Of a stretch of DNA of 64,000 nucleotides, positions 1 to 10,798 are shown one piece after another. Source of the DNA: Mercurialis annua (Eukaryota; Streptophyta; Magnoliopsida; Malpighiales; Euphorbiaceae); the NCBI RefSeq assembly GCF_937616625.2, contig NC_065571.1, positions 9,178,501 through 9,242,500 on the forward strand. The letters run 5' to 3'. Within the stretch, counting starts at the first letter, position 1; the number at the start of each line of letters is the position of its first letter. Below the pieces are notes generated by a model. That model ran no database searches, was not told where the DNA came from, and saw nothing but the letters and a program-made list of their open reading frames with translations. Position numbers and translations under genes: made by a program.

Positions 1-1435
1 AAGGTTGCTATCCGTTTCTGGATTGTTGTCAGCTTTATTGGTCAAAGATGAAGATTTGCAGAAGCTGGCTATAAGAGCCTTTATAACATACTTGCGGTCA
101 ATACATATCCAGAAAGATAAAGAGGTTTTTGATGTCTTGAAGCTGCCTATAGATGTATATTCTGCTTCATTGGGTCTCCCAATGACCCCTAAAATCCGTT
201 TTCTGAACCAAAAATTAAAGGGAAAGAAGATGTCAGGAAAGACTCCTCTTATTGAATTGGATAATTCAGACAAAGTGAATACTGAGCCAGCAGCTGGCAG
301 ATTCAAGGAAGAAAATTTGGAAGAAGAAAATGAAAAGCTAGATATCGGCGATTCGGTAGAAGAAAATGCCGGGAAAGGTTTTCTTCTATCAAAAGATACT
401 GAGCCTGAGGGTGAAGCCAGTTTAAGTGATCTCGTGTATGAATTTCTTTTCTTTCTAGGATAAGTTGTCGAGGAAATCCATTTATGCTTTGCATTTACTT
501 TTTGCTGACCAGTTCATTTCTCATTTTAATTGCTTTCCAGGCCTTCGACACGGGTTTTAAAGAAAAAGAAGTTGAAGATCAATATTCATAGACCTGTGGG
601 AACAAGGGTTGTCTTTGATGAGGAAGGCATTTCACTTCCTCCACTTGCAAGAGTGGCTGGTGCAAAGAATGTTGATAGTTTCTCTCTCCTTAATCAAGGT
701 AAATATCCATTGCATACTTTTGAATTTAAACTATGGATTGTTGTTTTGGAGATTCATTACTGTTGTATTGTAGAGTAGTTCCACTTTGTCTTTCTGTAAT
801 TATTTGTTCATTTAACAATCTTGTTGGTGCATCTTGATTTGTCTCTTTAGCGAGTTTCTTGATTGGTATGTTGAATGGTTCAACATTTCGTTTCTGTTCC
901 AAAATGCTTATGAATCTCTTAAAAGCAATTTTTACTGGCTGTTCTTTTATAAAAACATTGTTTCAGCATTTTCCGTTTCCATGTTACATAGCTTGACTGG
1001 TTAAATCAAGCGGAGGCAGTCAGGTTGATTAAACCTATTAGATATTCTTGTCATATCCCGAGTCTTGTCTATTTTGTAGGCCAAAAAGAAGAATTTTATA
1101 GGAAGGCAAGGGAAGAGTTGATGTTAGCTGACAAGGATGATAAGCTTCTGGATCGCCAACGTCGCAGGGAGAAACGAACCAAAGAGAAGATGAAGAGGAA
1201 GAAACATGCACAAGAAGAAGATGCAAATGATGATGAAGATGTTTCCGGATCGGATGAAGATAAGATGAGTGACAGAAAACATAAAAGGTCTAAGATCTAT
1301 TTTGACAGTGACAGTGATGGCGGCGAGACGAGAGAGAAAACAGAGAATGTAGTGAATACTAATTCCATCTCACTAGCAGAACAAGAAGTTCTGGCTCTCA
1401 AGTTGTTAGGTTCCATGCATTCTCAGGATCCATAG
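1..1435 (+). CDS. RH32: DEAD-box ATP-dependent RNA helicase 32, C-terminal part (5' end outside window)
   Basis: The last three exons are visible: 1-435 (reading frame from base 5), 541-698 and 1080-1435, with GT-AG junctions that keep frame and give about 314 residues to a TAG stop. The segment with AIRAFITYLRSIH and SLGLPMTPKIRF is the end of the helicase core and the start of the C-terminal extension typical of the plant RH32 / yeast Dbp4 / human DDX10 group. These are nucleolar helicases of small-subunit rRNA processing. The tail is highly charged: acidic stretches, then a Lys/Arg-rich coiled segment (RRREKRTKEKMKRKK) and Asp/Ser-rich clusters, as usual in this family. The DEAD and other catalytic motifs lie upstream of the window and cannot be checked. 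The neighbour on the right is an RBP45 gene on the opposite strand. The family is clear; the exact orthologue rests on the tail sequence and context. Confidence 0.9.
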
Positions 1436-2861
1436 ATTCATATTCCTTGTAGTTCTTATATTTTGCTCTCAACATTTTTTAAGTTTTTTTGGGCATATGC
1501 TATTACTGGTGAGAATATATATATTTTTTAAAACTTACTGGTGAGAATATTAATCCTAGCGAGAAACACAAGAAGCCAATGATAAGGGCATTGCCTTCTG
1601 GCTGTCTCCATCAACTATAAATAGCAGAAGTTACGGCAAACCTGATCAAGACCCGTATTAACCCAAATATTTGTTACGGTAACAGTAAGAAATACAGCTA
1701 TAGACATCGTGAATTCTTACGAGAAGATTCTTCGATACTTGAATATGACAGCCATATACCAAGGACTGAATCAGTGAGTATATAGCTGAGCTGGTATATT
1801 CACAATTACATTCTGAAAGTTTTGCAGCAAAAGTTTGAGGTTGAACCATTGCATAGTGGCTCTGCACCTGTAAAGACTGATGAATGTTTATTTTACATTG
1901 AAGTCAATTTGATTTTTTCTTTTTAGAAATATTTCTGAAATTCCAAAATTTTAGATTTATAATCATTCTAAAATATACTAAAGCAATATCACAAATTTGA
2001 ATTGGAACAGAAACACAGGATGACTTCTACAATTGGATAATTTTTTTGATATTAGAATCAACTATCAAGCACATTCCATTTGTGATATAGGATAGAGATT
2101 CCTTCGAGCTAATTGAATCCACACCATTCATTACCAAATGAATAGCACAGATCAAACTAAATTAATGAATGGCGTAGATGTTGAAATTGACCCCCTCAAG
2201 TTGAAATGAACTTAAGAGAATTTTAATCCATATCGGATAACCTAGAGCAATTTTAAGAAACAAACTCTAAACTTGAACTAATCATTACATTTGTGATATA
2301 ACCTAGAGCACTTATAAAAATGCTAATGAGAGAAATAGAATGTGACATTTAAAAGAGCCACCCGTCAATTTTTGGCATAAGTCAAGAATTAAAATGTGAC
2401 ATAACTGGATGAATAAGTAAAGCAGACGGATTACTTATAATTTAAGAAATGAAACATCAGCATAAATAGCAAATCCATAGTACACCAACAGTAAGCACAA
2501 ACAAATAACATAGAAGAAAAAAAGTAAGAAGATCCATTGAACAGCACAACACCAATATCTGGCAAGTTCATGATTATGCCTTCAAACACACTAGTCATCT
2601 ATAGTCTAAGGCTAAAGACAAAATGGTTTGAAGCCTAGTTCCAAACACCAAGAAGAGCATTATACAACACCCCATGTAGAGCAAACAACTGCAACCTCAA
2701 TTTATAATGTCGAGGAATTGACCCCGTCTTCGTGTTTCATCTAGCAACAGAATATATCACTGCAGATGATAGAAACATACAGAGTGTTAATGCAAAAACC
2801 AAAACATAATAAAGAGAAAACAGTGCCTAACAGAGACTTAGGGCCTACGATAGATAGCAAA
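1436..2861. other. Intergenic / 3' UTRs between RH32 and RBP45 genes
   Basis: RH32 (+) and RBP45 (-) converge here, so both 3' UTRs should lie in this stretch. I see no convincing coding exon apart from a possible tiny last RBP45 exon near 2699-2737 (see that gene). A short foldback-like repeat is present near 2110-2220. Confidence 0.6.
2110..2220. repeat. Small foldback repeat sharing its ends with the copy at 36.9 kb
   Basis: Read on the minus strand, this stretch has CTTGAGGGGGTCA followed by a CTAC(A/G)CCATTCAT-type block and an inverted GAATGGTGTGGAT block. The same blocks in the same order occur at 36887-37016. Boundaries are approximate and the class is unknown. Confidence 0.4.
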
Positions 2862-5800
2862 TTATGGATTAAATAGTAAACTTTGATATATGCAACTTGC
2901 CTGTTGTGGCTGCTGGTAAACCTGCTGCGGCTGTTGGTAAGCACCTGGTTGCTGGTAGTTTCCATATCCAGGATAGCCACCATAATACATGTTAGGGTCT
3001 TGGGGAGGTGCATATCCATATGCATCATATCCCTGAGCAGCATACCCATAATATCCACCACCGCCACCATTCCACTGGCTTTGATCTGGCTGAGCCTGGA
3101 CACAACAAGATTGCCATATCGGTAACTTACCAGATACAGGAATATGCATTCACACATTTATTTACTAATTTAAGGCGTTTAGAAGTAAAACCTGCTTGTT
3201 TGAAGGACTGCGGCCCCATGAAAGACGAATACTTTGACCTGCTAACTGTGTTCCATTCAAGCTCAATAGAGCTTGCTCTGCAGAGGATCTGAATACATAG
3301 TAAGCAAATTACCATATGAGAATAGCAAAATATAACATGTATAACAGCACTATTTCAGAAAACTATTTCTTAATTACCTGTTAGCGAACTGCACAAATCC
3401 ACATCGCTTGCCAGCAGGTATCTTCACATGCACAAGCTCACCATATTTACTGAACACTTGTCTCAAATAATCATCTGTAACACTTGGGTCAAGGGCACCC
3501 ACAAATATCTGCATTTAAGATGAGTAACAGATTAATTGCTTAGAGCAAGACATAACCCATGTCAACAGAAAAACAAACTACCCACTGTGGTATTATTGGG
3601 ATCATTCTCTCCCTGGCTTCCTTGAGTTCCTTGAGTACTCTGGAAGGGTGCTGCAAACCAGGAATATATGTAAACTAAAATATTCATAAATTAAATAGGA
3701 TAACAAACAAAAGGACAAACATACATGTACAATTTTCAAAGGTGCTCAAGAAAGTTCTTCAATGGAGCAAAGAAGAAAACAAAGTGAAATGTACAAGCTC
3801 TAAAACTTAATAGTCATGAAGAAATCAATTATCGATTAACACGAAAGTACACCTCTTTATAAGCAGACGAGCACAGTAATTTCACCTACACAAGGCCATC
3901 CGAGTGCCAGGATGTGATCCTCGTAAAGTTAAATTGTTCTAGATATATCTGGATTGGGACCTCGTAAGGATAAGGCAATAAGCATGAAAGACAACAAACT
4001 ATCAAACAAGTATATTGACTAAACTTGTAGCAGTACGTGAAAAAGATAGGAAGAGTAAAGGGGACCAAGAAAGAAGAAACATGAAAGTAAAGAACTAGAA
4101 CAAGGAAGAGGCCCATTCCCATCCCAAGATAAGATGTAAAAGCATCTTACTAATAATTTAGAAATGAACAAATAATGAATGAGTATGAAAATCAGTAATT
4201 ACACTTGAAAATACCAATAAGATCTTTTTTTCCCTCAGCATATATGAAAAGTATGTCAAAGGAATGTATAACAACACCTGTTATGCTATCTCAACGTCAA
4301 TGCTATTCCCGCTGCATTATTTTGTTGGAAAAGTACGAAAAATAGTAACTCTACACCAAGGGATCACCATGATATTAAGGATCTCATGTCTAGTGCACAT
4401 GAAAATGAAGTAGTCATCATTACACTGCCATATTCAATCTTCTACACTTCTACTTCTACGCATAATGTCATCATCACTTCTACCACTGCATTAGCTACTA
4501 CCAACACTCACCTTCAACGCATTACAAATGCAAGCCATAGTACCTACCAAGACTACATTTTCATCGACATATTATCATCACCAATAATATTTGTGCATAT
4601 ATATGCAGTGCATTGCAGCCAATTTTATCCCCTTCACCTTCAGCATCACATCCTATAGTTGTACCAGATATTAGCAACCATTGCCGAGCCATCTACTTAA
4701 TATGTTATTCCATTTTGAACCTGAACAGCATAAATAGAATGGCCATCTAATTTCCTTTTAATTTATATCATGGACTATATAATCCATTTTGTGACACTAC
4801 TAAATATATCCTGGTGAAATGATCCTCACTCGGGCAGATGGATTTGAAAATATTACAAACTGAAACTTAAGGTCCACGTCGCAACTTAAGCTACAGGAAA
4901 GTAAGTGCATTGTAAAACAAGACTATGTGACACCAAATCTATGACGGGCAATCAAAATATTGGCCAGTCACGTAGAATGATTTCTGTATTTCTCAATTCA
5001 ATGAGCTTTCAAGCATTTGGAACAAGCATCCATAGCTCACCTCTTTTAAAGAAATATAAAATAAAATTGATAATGTAAAGAAGGTGTTGGCTGTAAGTGA
5101 AATGTGCAAAGTAACTGAAACATGAAGAAATGAAGCAGCGGGCTTGACTTGATAAACATAACTTATGGAATTCAAGGAAAGGAAATAAAGTAAAAAATTC
5201 TTTGGAAAGAAAGAAAGTACTTGAATGGTAAAATTTGAAATATAAGGAACTGGAAAGGTAATTCTTTGGAAGTAGCAAAATGCCACTTATAAATTTAAGT
5301 AACTTTCGACGTAATCAAAACAACTGACCTAAAATGAGGCCACGCATTTAAGTGGAATCATTTCATCTGAAATCAGTTCCAGGCCCCCCATAATGAGAGC
5401 CTCTTGGTGTCCTGCTTTAAGACAACATGAGTTTTATATAAGATTATGCATGTTTTAATTAATTAAATTAAATGTGCCCAAGTTTAGAAAGGAAATTATT
5501 GGAAGGAAATGACACTTCAAACTCCATCTATCTTCAAGAGCGAAACTGAAAGGACATCAAATTAAGAACACGGTTTGGACAATATCAATTCAAATAAAAC
5601 ATATAAACAAAGTAATACAAGTATTCAACTAACCAGTGCAGAGATGCAGATTTTACGATATACAAATCAAAAAAACAACAGCCAATTCAACAATATCCAA
5701 TGAAACGTTACATACCTTTCTGAAATTGCTGAACTGCAGGCTTCTTTGTAGCAGCCGGACCAATTCGCATAGCCCTAGTAGAACAATACTGTCCATTCAT

Positions 5801-6757
5801 TTCAACCATAGCTCTCCTTTGTTCATTTTCATCACCAAATCTCACAAACCCATATCCCTTAGTACGTCCTGTAAGCCTATCAGTGACAACTTTTGCACCT
5901 TTTACAGATGGGTAAACAGCTCTGAAAGTTTCTTGCAATAAATAATCAGTAACATCAGGAGCTAAATCTCCAACAAAAACAGTATAATCTGGACCGTCAT
6001 CTTGACGCCTTTCACCAGCCGCAAGAGTAGCCCAGTTTAGCCGAAAAATCTGCTCACTATTAGGCATCTGAGCACCATTATATGTCTGCAAAATCCTTTC
6101 TGCTGCTGTACGAGAAGCAAACTCTATGAAACCATAGCCCTCGGGCAGGCCTGTCTGCTTATTTCTAATAACCTTAGCTGATGCAATCTGTCAAAGACAC
6201 CAACAAAGCAACATGAATTGAAATTCTACAAATGCTAATTCCAAATATACTGCCCTATAATACAACCAAACCCTAATTTTTTTAGCAAATGAGTATTCAA
6301 AAAGGCTACACATTTAGTGTTTCATTTAGTTAATTAAGAAATTAAATGCAAAACAGTACAACAAAAAAATAAAAAATAAAACAAAAATTTCCACAAATTC
6401 TGTACAAAAATATTCAAATCTCAAACATAATTTAAATTCAAAATTTATTTAGCTAAAGGGTAAATTATTATATACCTCTCCGGTGGCGGCGAAGATATTG
6501 AAAATATAATTTTCATCCATCCAGGGCTGCAAATCACCAATCCAAAGCGATTTAATATCGTTCTCACTGCCCTGAGATGCCCCAGCGGCAACAGCGCCGT
6601 ATTGCGCCGGAGGAGGGACGGGGGGTGGGGTCCATCCAGCAGGCGGCGGAACAGGCTGCGATTGCTGCTGCTGCATCATCATCCACTGTTGCTGCTGATC
6701 TGCTGATGCTGCTTGTTGCGGTACACCGCCGGCTCCTGCTCCCGGTTGCTGCATCAT
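2862..6757 (-). CDS. RBP45: RBP45-type RNA-binding protein with three RRMs
   Basis: Exons on the minus strand: 6757-6476, 6187-5716, 3650-3586, 3508-3378, 3288-3192 and 3095-2862. All are phase-consistent and give about 426 residues, the usual RBP45 length. The N-terminus (MMQQPGAGAG, then Gln/Pro-rich) leads into RRM1 (SLWIGDLQPWMDENYI). RRM2 follows (DYTVFVGDLAPDVTDYLL and GYGFVRFGDENEQ), then the conserved NDPNNTT linker and RRM3 (IFVGALDPSVTDDYL and CGFVQFANR). A Gly/Tyr/Gln-rich tail with PQDPNMYYGG completes it. Plant RBP45/RBP47 proteins are nuclear, poly(A)/U-binding and relocate to stress granules. The long second intron (5715-3651) holds no recognisable gene. The 3' end is uncertain. 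A GC-AG intron (CAG|GCAAGT, exon end at 2901) could instead splice to an exon starting near 2737 and ending in TAA after 12 codons. The unspliced reading stops at 2862. Confidence 0.9.
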
Positions 6758-8063
6758 GATGTTGACCGGATTGGGGATTAGGTTAATCGATGGGCGGATC
6801 TGAAGAAAACGGAATGAAAATTAGGGATTTTGTTATAATGTTTGTTCCCTAATCCCTGACCTTATAATAAGGGTAACGAAAGAAAGGAAGTACTCCGCTG
6901 CGTGTAGGGAGGGTTTTATAGTGGATAAACTAGAGCTTGTTTTTGGGCTGGGCCTGTATTAGATTGGGCTTCATGGTCCTCAATGCTGATGAGCTAGGCC
7001 TGTGCATCGGTTTGGTTTGAAATCGGCCAAAACCTACCTACTAAAATTTTAATTTATCAAAATTTAAATCAAGTAAAACCGATGTGATCGATTAGCTTAT
7101 TCATTAGCTATGAGTACGAAACCAAGACTAAATTTAAAATTTTGATTGGAGTTTTTAGAGAATAATCATCCATTCATATTTCATAAATACATAGCTTATA
7201 ATTTGACTTTCATAATTAAATTCTATAATACATGTATTAAATATGGAGAAAATTACAGAATAATTAATAAAGCGGTACTATTTTACTCAAATACCAACAC
7301 ATTTCAAACTTTTCCCTTTTATCAAATGTGTTTCACATTTAATACCTTAGTTGGATTAATTATTACTTTCTATAACCATTTCTTCTTAAGCTGCCACGTC
7401 TCCATCCTCATAAACCAAAAATGTCAACAATGCCTATCTCTAACTTCACTGTTCCTCTCTCGTCTGCCATTGACGGTGTCTAGTTTTTTTCTATCGGCCC
7501 TCTTTCTTCGTGTCATTCAATCTCTCTCTCTCTGTCACTGCCGTCGGTGACACTCGCTCCTGCCTCTGTCGTGATGGCGATGCCGATTACTCCTATCTTC
7601 GTCACTTGATTCCTCTCCGTCGTCGTCATGGGCTTCGTCCTCGTACACTGTTAACGTCTTTCTGTTTTCCTCTGTGATTTCTTGAACGCTGCTGCTCGGT
7701 CAGTCTTTTTAATACACTCAGTTAAATTGATTTTTAGTTTTGTCAAATGTTAAATTGATTTTAGTTTCCAGTGAATTAGAGGACTTATACCCGGGAAAAT
7801 TTTATTTCTTTGAATTACGACAAAAAAATGGGGCTCTAGATTTCAAAACACTAATCTTGTTTTAGGTATTTTTCTCTCTTTTTAAATATCTGTTTTCAAT
7901 TCTTTTTACTTGTATGTTGCACTGCTAGCTCAAAATTTCCAAATTTTTAGTGGCTTTGTTCTTCTTTTTAATCTTAGTTTACTTTAAATTACAACTTACT
8001 AGCTGTTGTGTATTGAATAATGATGGTGTTGTTGCAAATTTTATTCTGAATTTTTTTTATCAG
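6758..8063. other. RBP45 promoter side and leader of a broken gene
   Basis: Upstream of the RBP45 start is an AT-rich intergenic stretch without a convincing ORF. From about 7480 a CT-rich stretch with (TC)n resembles a plant 5' UTR, and an acceptor (T-rich tract then CAG) at 8061-8063 joins it to the fragment at 8064. The donor of that putative leader intron is not certain. Confidence 0.4.
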
Positions 8064-8432
8064 GAAATGAAACAAGTTAAAACCCCACTTGAAACTCCTA
8101 GTCTTTCTGAAGACCCACTTTCCAAAGCCTCTCATGTTAAAGGTTCTCAAGAAAATGGAATTAAGGTTTCTCCAAATGGGAAGGAAGTTGATTCTAATGT
8201 TAATGATTTAGCTGGTAAAAAAAATGGGACTGTTCATTTGGATGATAGGGGTGAGGAAATGAGTCTTGAAGACTTCGAAGTTAATAATGGGGCGTCTTCT
8301 TTACTGGAGATGCATGGGAGTAAGGGTTCACATGGGTTAGATTCTATTTTAGATGTTATACAACTAGATCAAAATTTGGGTGTTGAATTATATTCTAGAG
8401 ATGTATCGGAAATGTATCCGAGATGTATGTGA
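8064..8432 (+). pseudogene. 5' fragment of an unidentified protein-coding gene, running into minisatellite
   Basis: After the acceptor CAG at 8061-8063, an ATG at 8067 opens 121 codons of non-repetitive, plausible coding sequence. It is acidic and Ser/Asn-rich, begins MKQVKTPLETPSLSEDP, and I recognise no domain. The last ~15 codons (YSRDVSEMYPRCM) are already encoded by the GATGTATC/GATACATC-type repeat that fills the following kilobase, and the frame stops inside it. No continuation of the gene is visible downstream. I read it as the first coding exon of a gene whose remainder was lost or replaced by repeat DNA. It could instead be a short young ORF. Confidence 0.4.
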
Positions 8433-9110
8433 TATGTTTCGAGATGTAATTAAACAATTGTTAAAATCTGATTCTATGCAATATAAAAATTGTAGAAGAT
8501 TCTATATTTTGAATTTTTAATATATTTTAGTGAAAGTATTATATAGTTATTGGTTTAATTTATTGCATATACATTATTATACATATTAGATACATTCATG
8601 ATGTATACATCGTATATATACACCACCGATACATTGTAGATAAATTGTCGATACAACATAAAATACACCATTCTTACATTGTAGATACATGTTTTTTTTA
8701 TTATTATTTCAACAAAATGAATTTTATAGATACACCATTGATTAAATTTTTTAGAATCTATCTCAAACTCAGAAGGATTATTTTCAACAAAATAAATTTC
8801 AAAATGAACGATACATGTGTATATTAGTGATACATGGATGATACATTTCCGATACATAGCAGATACATCGATGATACATGTTTAATTTTTTTGAATTATT
8901 TTAACGAAATACATTTTAAAATGTCATGACTGATACATTATTGATACATCATAATATATTACTGATACATCACAAATACACCATCGATACATCATAGATA
9001 TAGAGGATAAAAATTAATAATAAAATTTTAATACATTACCGATGCATCATCTATATCTTGCTATACACTGTAAATATATGGCCGATACATCGTAAATACA
9101 TTATAAATTG
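8390..9110. repeat. Degenerate GATACAT minisatellite
   Basis: The heptamer GATACAT, or close variants, recurs every 10-14 bases in many degenerate copies (for example GATACATGGATGATACAT near 8830). Copies at the left edge appear as the reverse complement GATGTATC. A second, shorter block lies at 9475-9530. No coding capacity. Confidence 0.75.
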
Positions 9111-9474
9111 AACTAAAAAGCAAAATCTCGTGCAACATGAAAAAATAAAAGGACGGAGCAAGCATCAAATATTTAATAGGAAGACACATTTTTTAAATAC
9201 ATATTAGAAACAATTTATACATAATTTATATATGATAGATACATATATTTTTAATACATAATATATAATATATATACTTTTTTGTAACGTAATTTATGCG
9301 TTTTTAAAGCATGTGATACATATATCTTTGAATTTAAAATATATTATACATACACCTCAGATACACATAAATAGTACATAAAATAATATGTGTGTGTATA
9401 TATATACACACACATATATTTATTTATTTATTTATTTGTTTTTGCTTTTTAAAATATGAGAAAATGAATCAGTG

Positions 9475-9530
9475 ACACAGTTCAGATACATAGCAGATAC
9501 GTATCAGATACATAGATGATACATTTTTTT
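9475..9530. repeat. Second block of GATACAT minisatellite
   Basis: Same unit as at 8390-9110 (AGATACATAGCAGATACGT and similar), separated from it by AT-rich sequence. That spacer includes a GT/TA/AC symmetric tract near 9391-9416 and a short TTTA microsatellite. Confidence 0.65.
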
Positions 9531-9539
9531 ATTTTTTTT

Positions 9540-9625
9540 ACATGTTGACACGCGCTGATGCGTGACTGACGCGTGGCAGACGCACGTCAGACGCTTTTCT
9601 GACGCGTTTTGACTATTTTTAACAC
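9540..9625. repeat. GC-rich GACGCGT-type short tandem repeat
   Basis: Variants of (C)TGACGCG(T) recur about every 9-11 bases directly after the GATACAT block. Composition is sharply different from the AT-rich flanks, while the spacing is like that of the GATACAT array. Confidence 0.6.
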
Positions 9626-10798
9626 GTTTTTGACTTTTTTTTTGGTTTTGAGTGTGCCATGTGTCTCTTATTTAGTGGTTGGGTAGAAAATGTAAAGTTT
9701 CTCCTTATTTTGTCATGAATGTAAATTTTTGATTTGGTGTGTATTTTTGTAAACTCTTATTTAAATAGTAATATTTTTGTGGTTTTCTCTTAAATATGAA
9801 GGTTACTATATATATTTTTTTAAAAATGAAAACTTGCTGTAAATAATATATTGAAAAATATTTATTACATATAGAATTCCATATTAAATAATATATTATG
9901 TATACATTGACAAATATGATTTTATTTCTTAAAAGACATATTGTTAAAAAAGACATATTGTTAAAAACAGTATATATGCAAGTTTCTATATCAACTCTAA
10001 AATTTGGAATTCTGGTCAAATTAACCTTAAAACTCGAAAATTTGGTCCAGCTCAGATTGGACCAATTGAACCAAACTGAATCAACAGTTGAATCGGTATT
10101 TACTCCGGTTCAACCAGTTAGACCATAAATCATGTCCAAAATTTAGTTTTATGTATAATTAATTCACCGGTTGAACATAAAACCGGTGGCCTCACCGGTT
10201 CGGCTACATATTAGGTTTTGAAAACACTGATTAAGTTATTATCATAGAAAAGGATAATATTTAATCACTTACAATAGTAACTAATACCGATTAAAAGATC
10301 AACATGCACCAAAGTTTAGTTAGCTGTGGGTTGGTGCTAAAATCATGAGAAAATGAAGCACTTACAGAAGTTTACAAATATTAACCATCTTATAAAAACA
10401 TTAATTTATTAAAAACATATGTTTAGAGTCATTGATTCCTTAATAACCAACAACATTTTTACTGAAGCTGCAGGCAAGAACCTGTTCATTCTGCACATAT
10501 GGCAAAACATATAAATGTTTTCAGAAGCTTGAAACATGAATCATAAAGATTGTGCCAAACATAAGCACAGCAGTTTTTACAAAATGCAAACATTACAATA
10601 TATTGCACAGAAAACGTTCGAATGCAAAATAGAAAAATCATATTTATAACATTTCGGAAACGCTAAGACGTTGGAGTCGACAAGTTTCAGAGCAATGTAA
10701 CTACGAAAAATTTAGAGAGCATTACAATAAATTAGCCACCTGCATGAATATCACAGATACACCTATAGATCAGAAAAACATTCCATTAAGGTGAATAG
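9626..10798. other. AT-rich intergenic stretch and NLR 3' side
   Basis: No convincing gene. Near 10080-10200 the sequence carries several ACCGGTT / CGGTTCAACC motifs typical of dispersed plant repeats. The right part probably holds the 3' UTR of the NLR gene, possibly with introns. Confidence 0.4.

Noticed and set aside
2741..3157. 138-codon minus-strand ORF overlapping the RBP45 tail
   Set aside because: It is another frame of the RBP45 last exon region; the Gly/Tyr/Gln frame is the real one.
7146..7550. 134-codon plus-strand ORF upstream of the gene fragment
   Set aside because: AT-rich then CT-rich low-complexity translation with no domain; more likely promoter and leader DNA.
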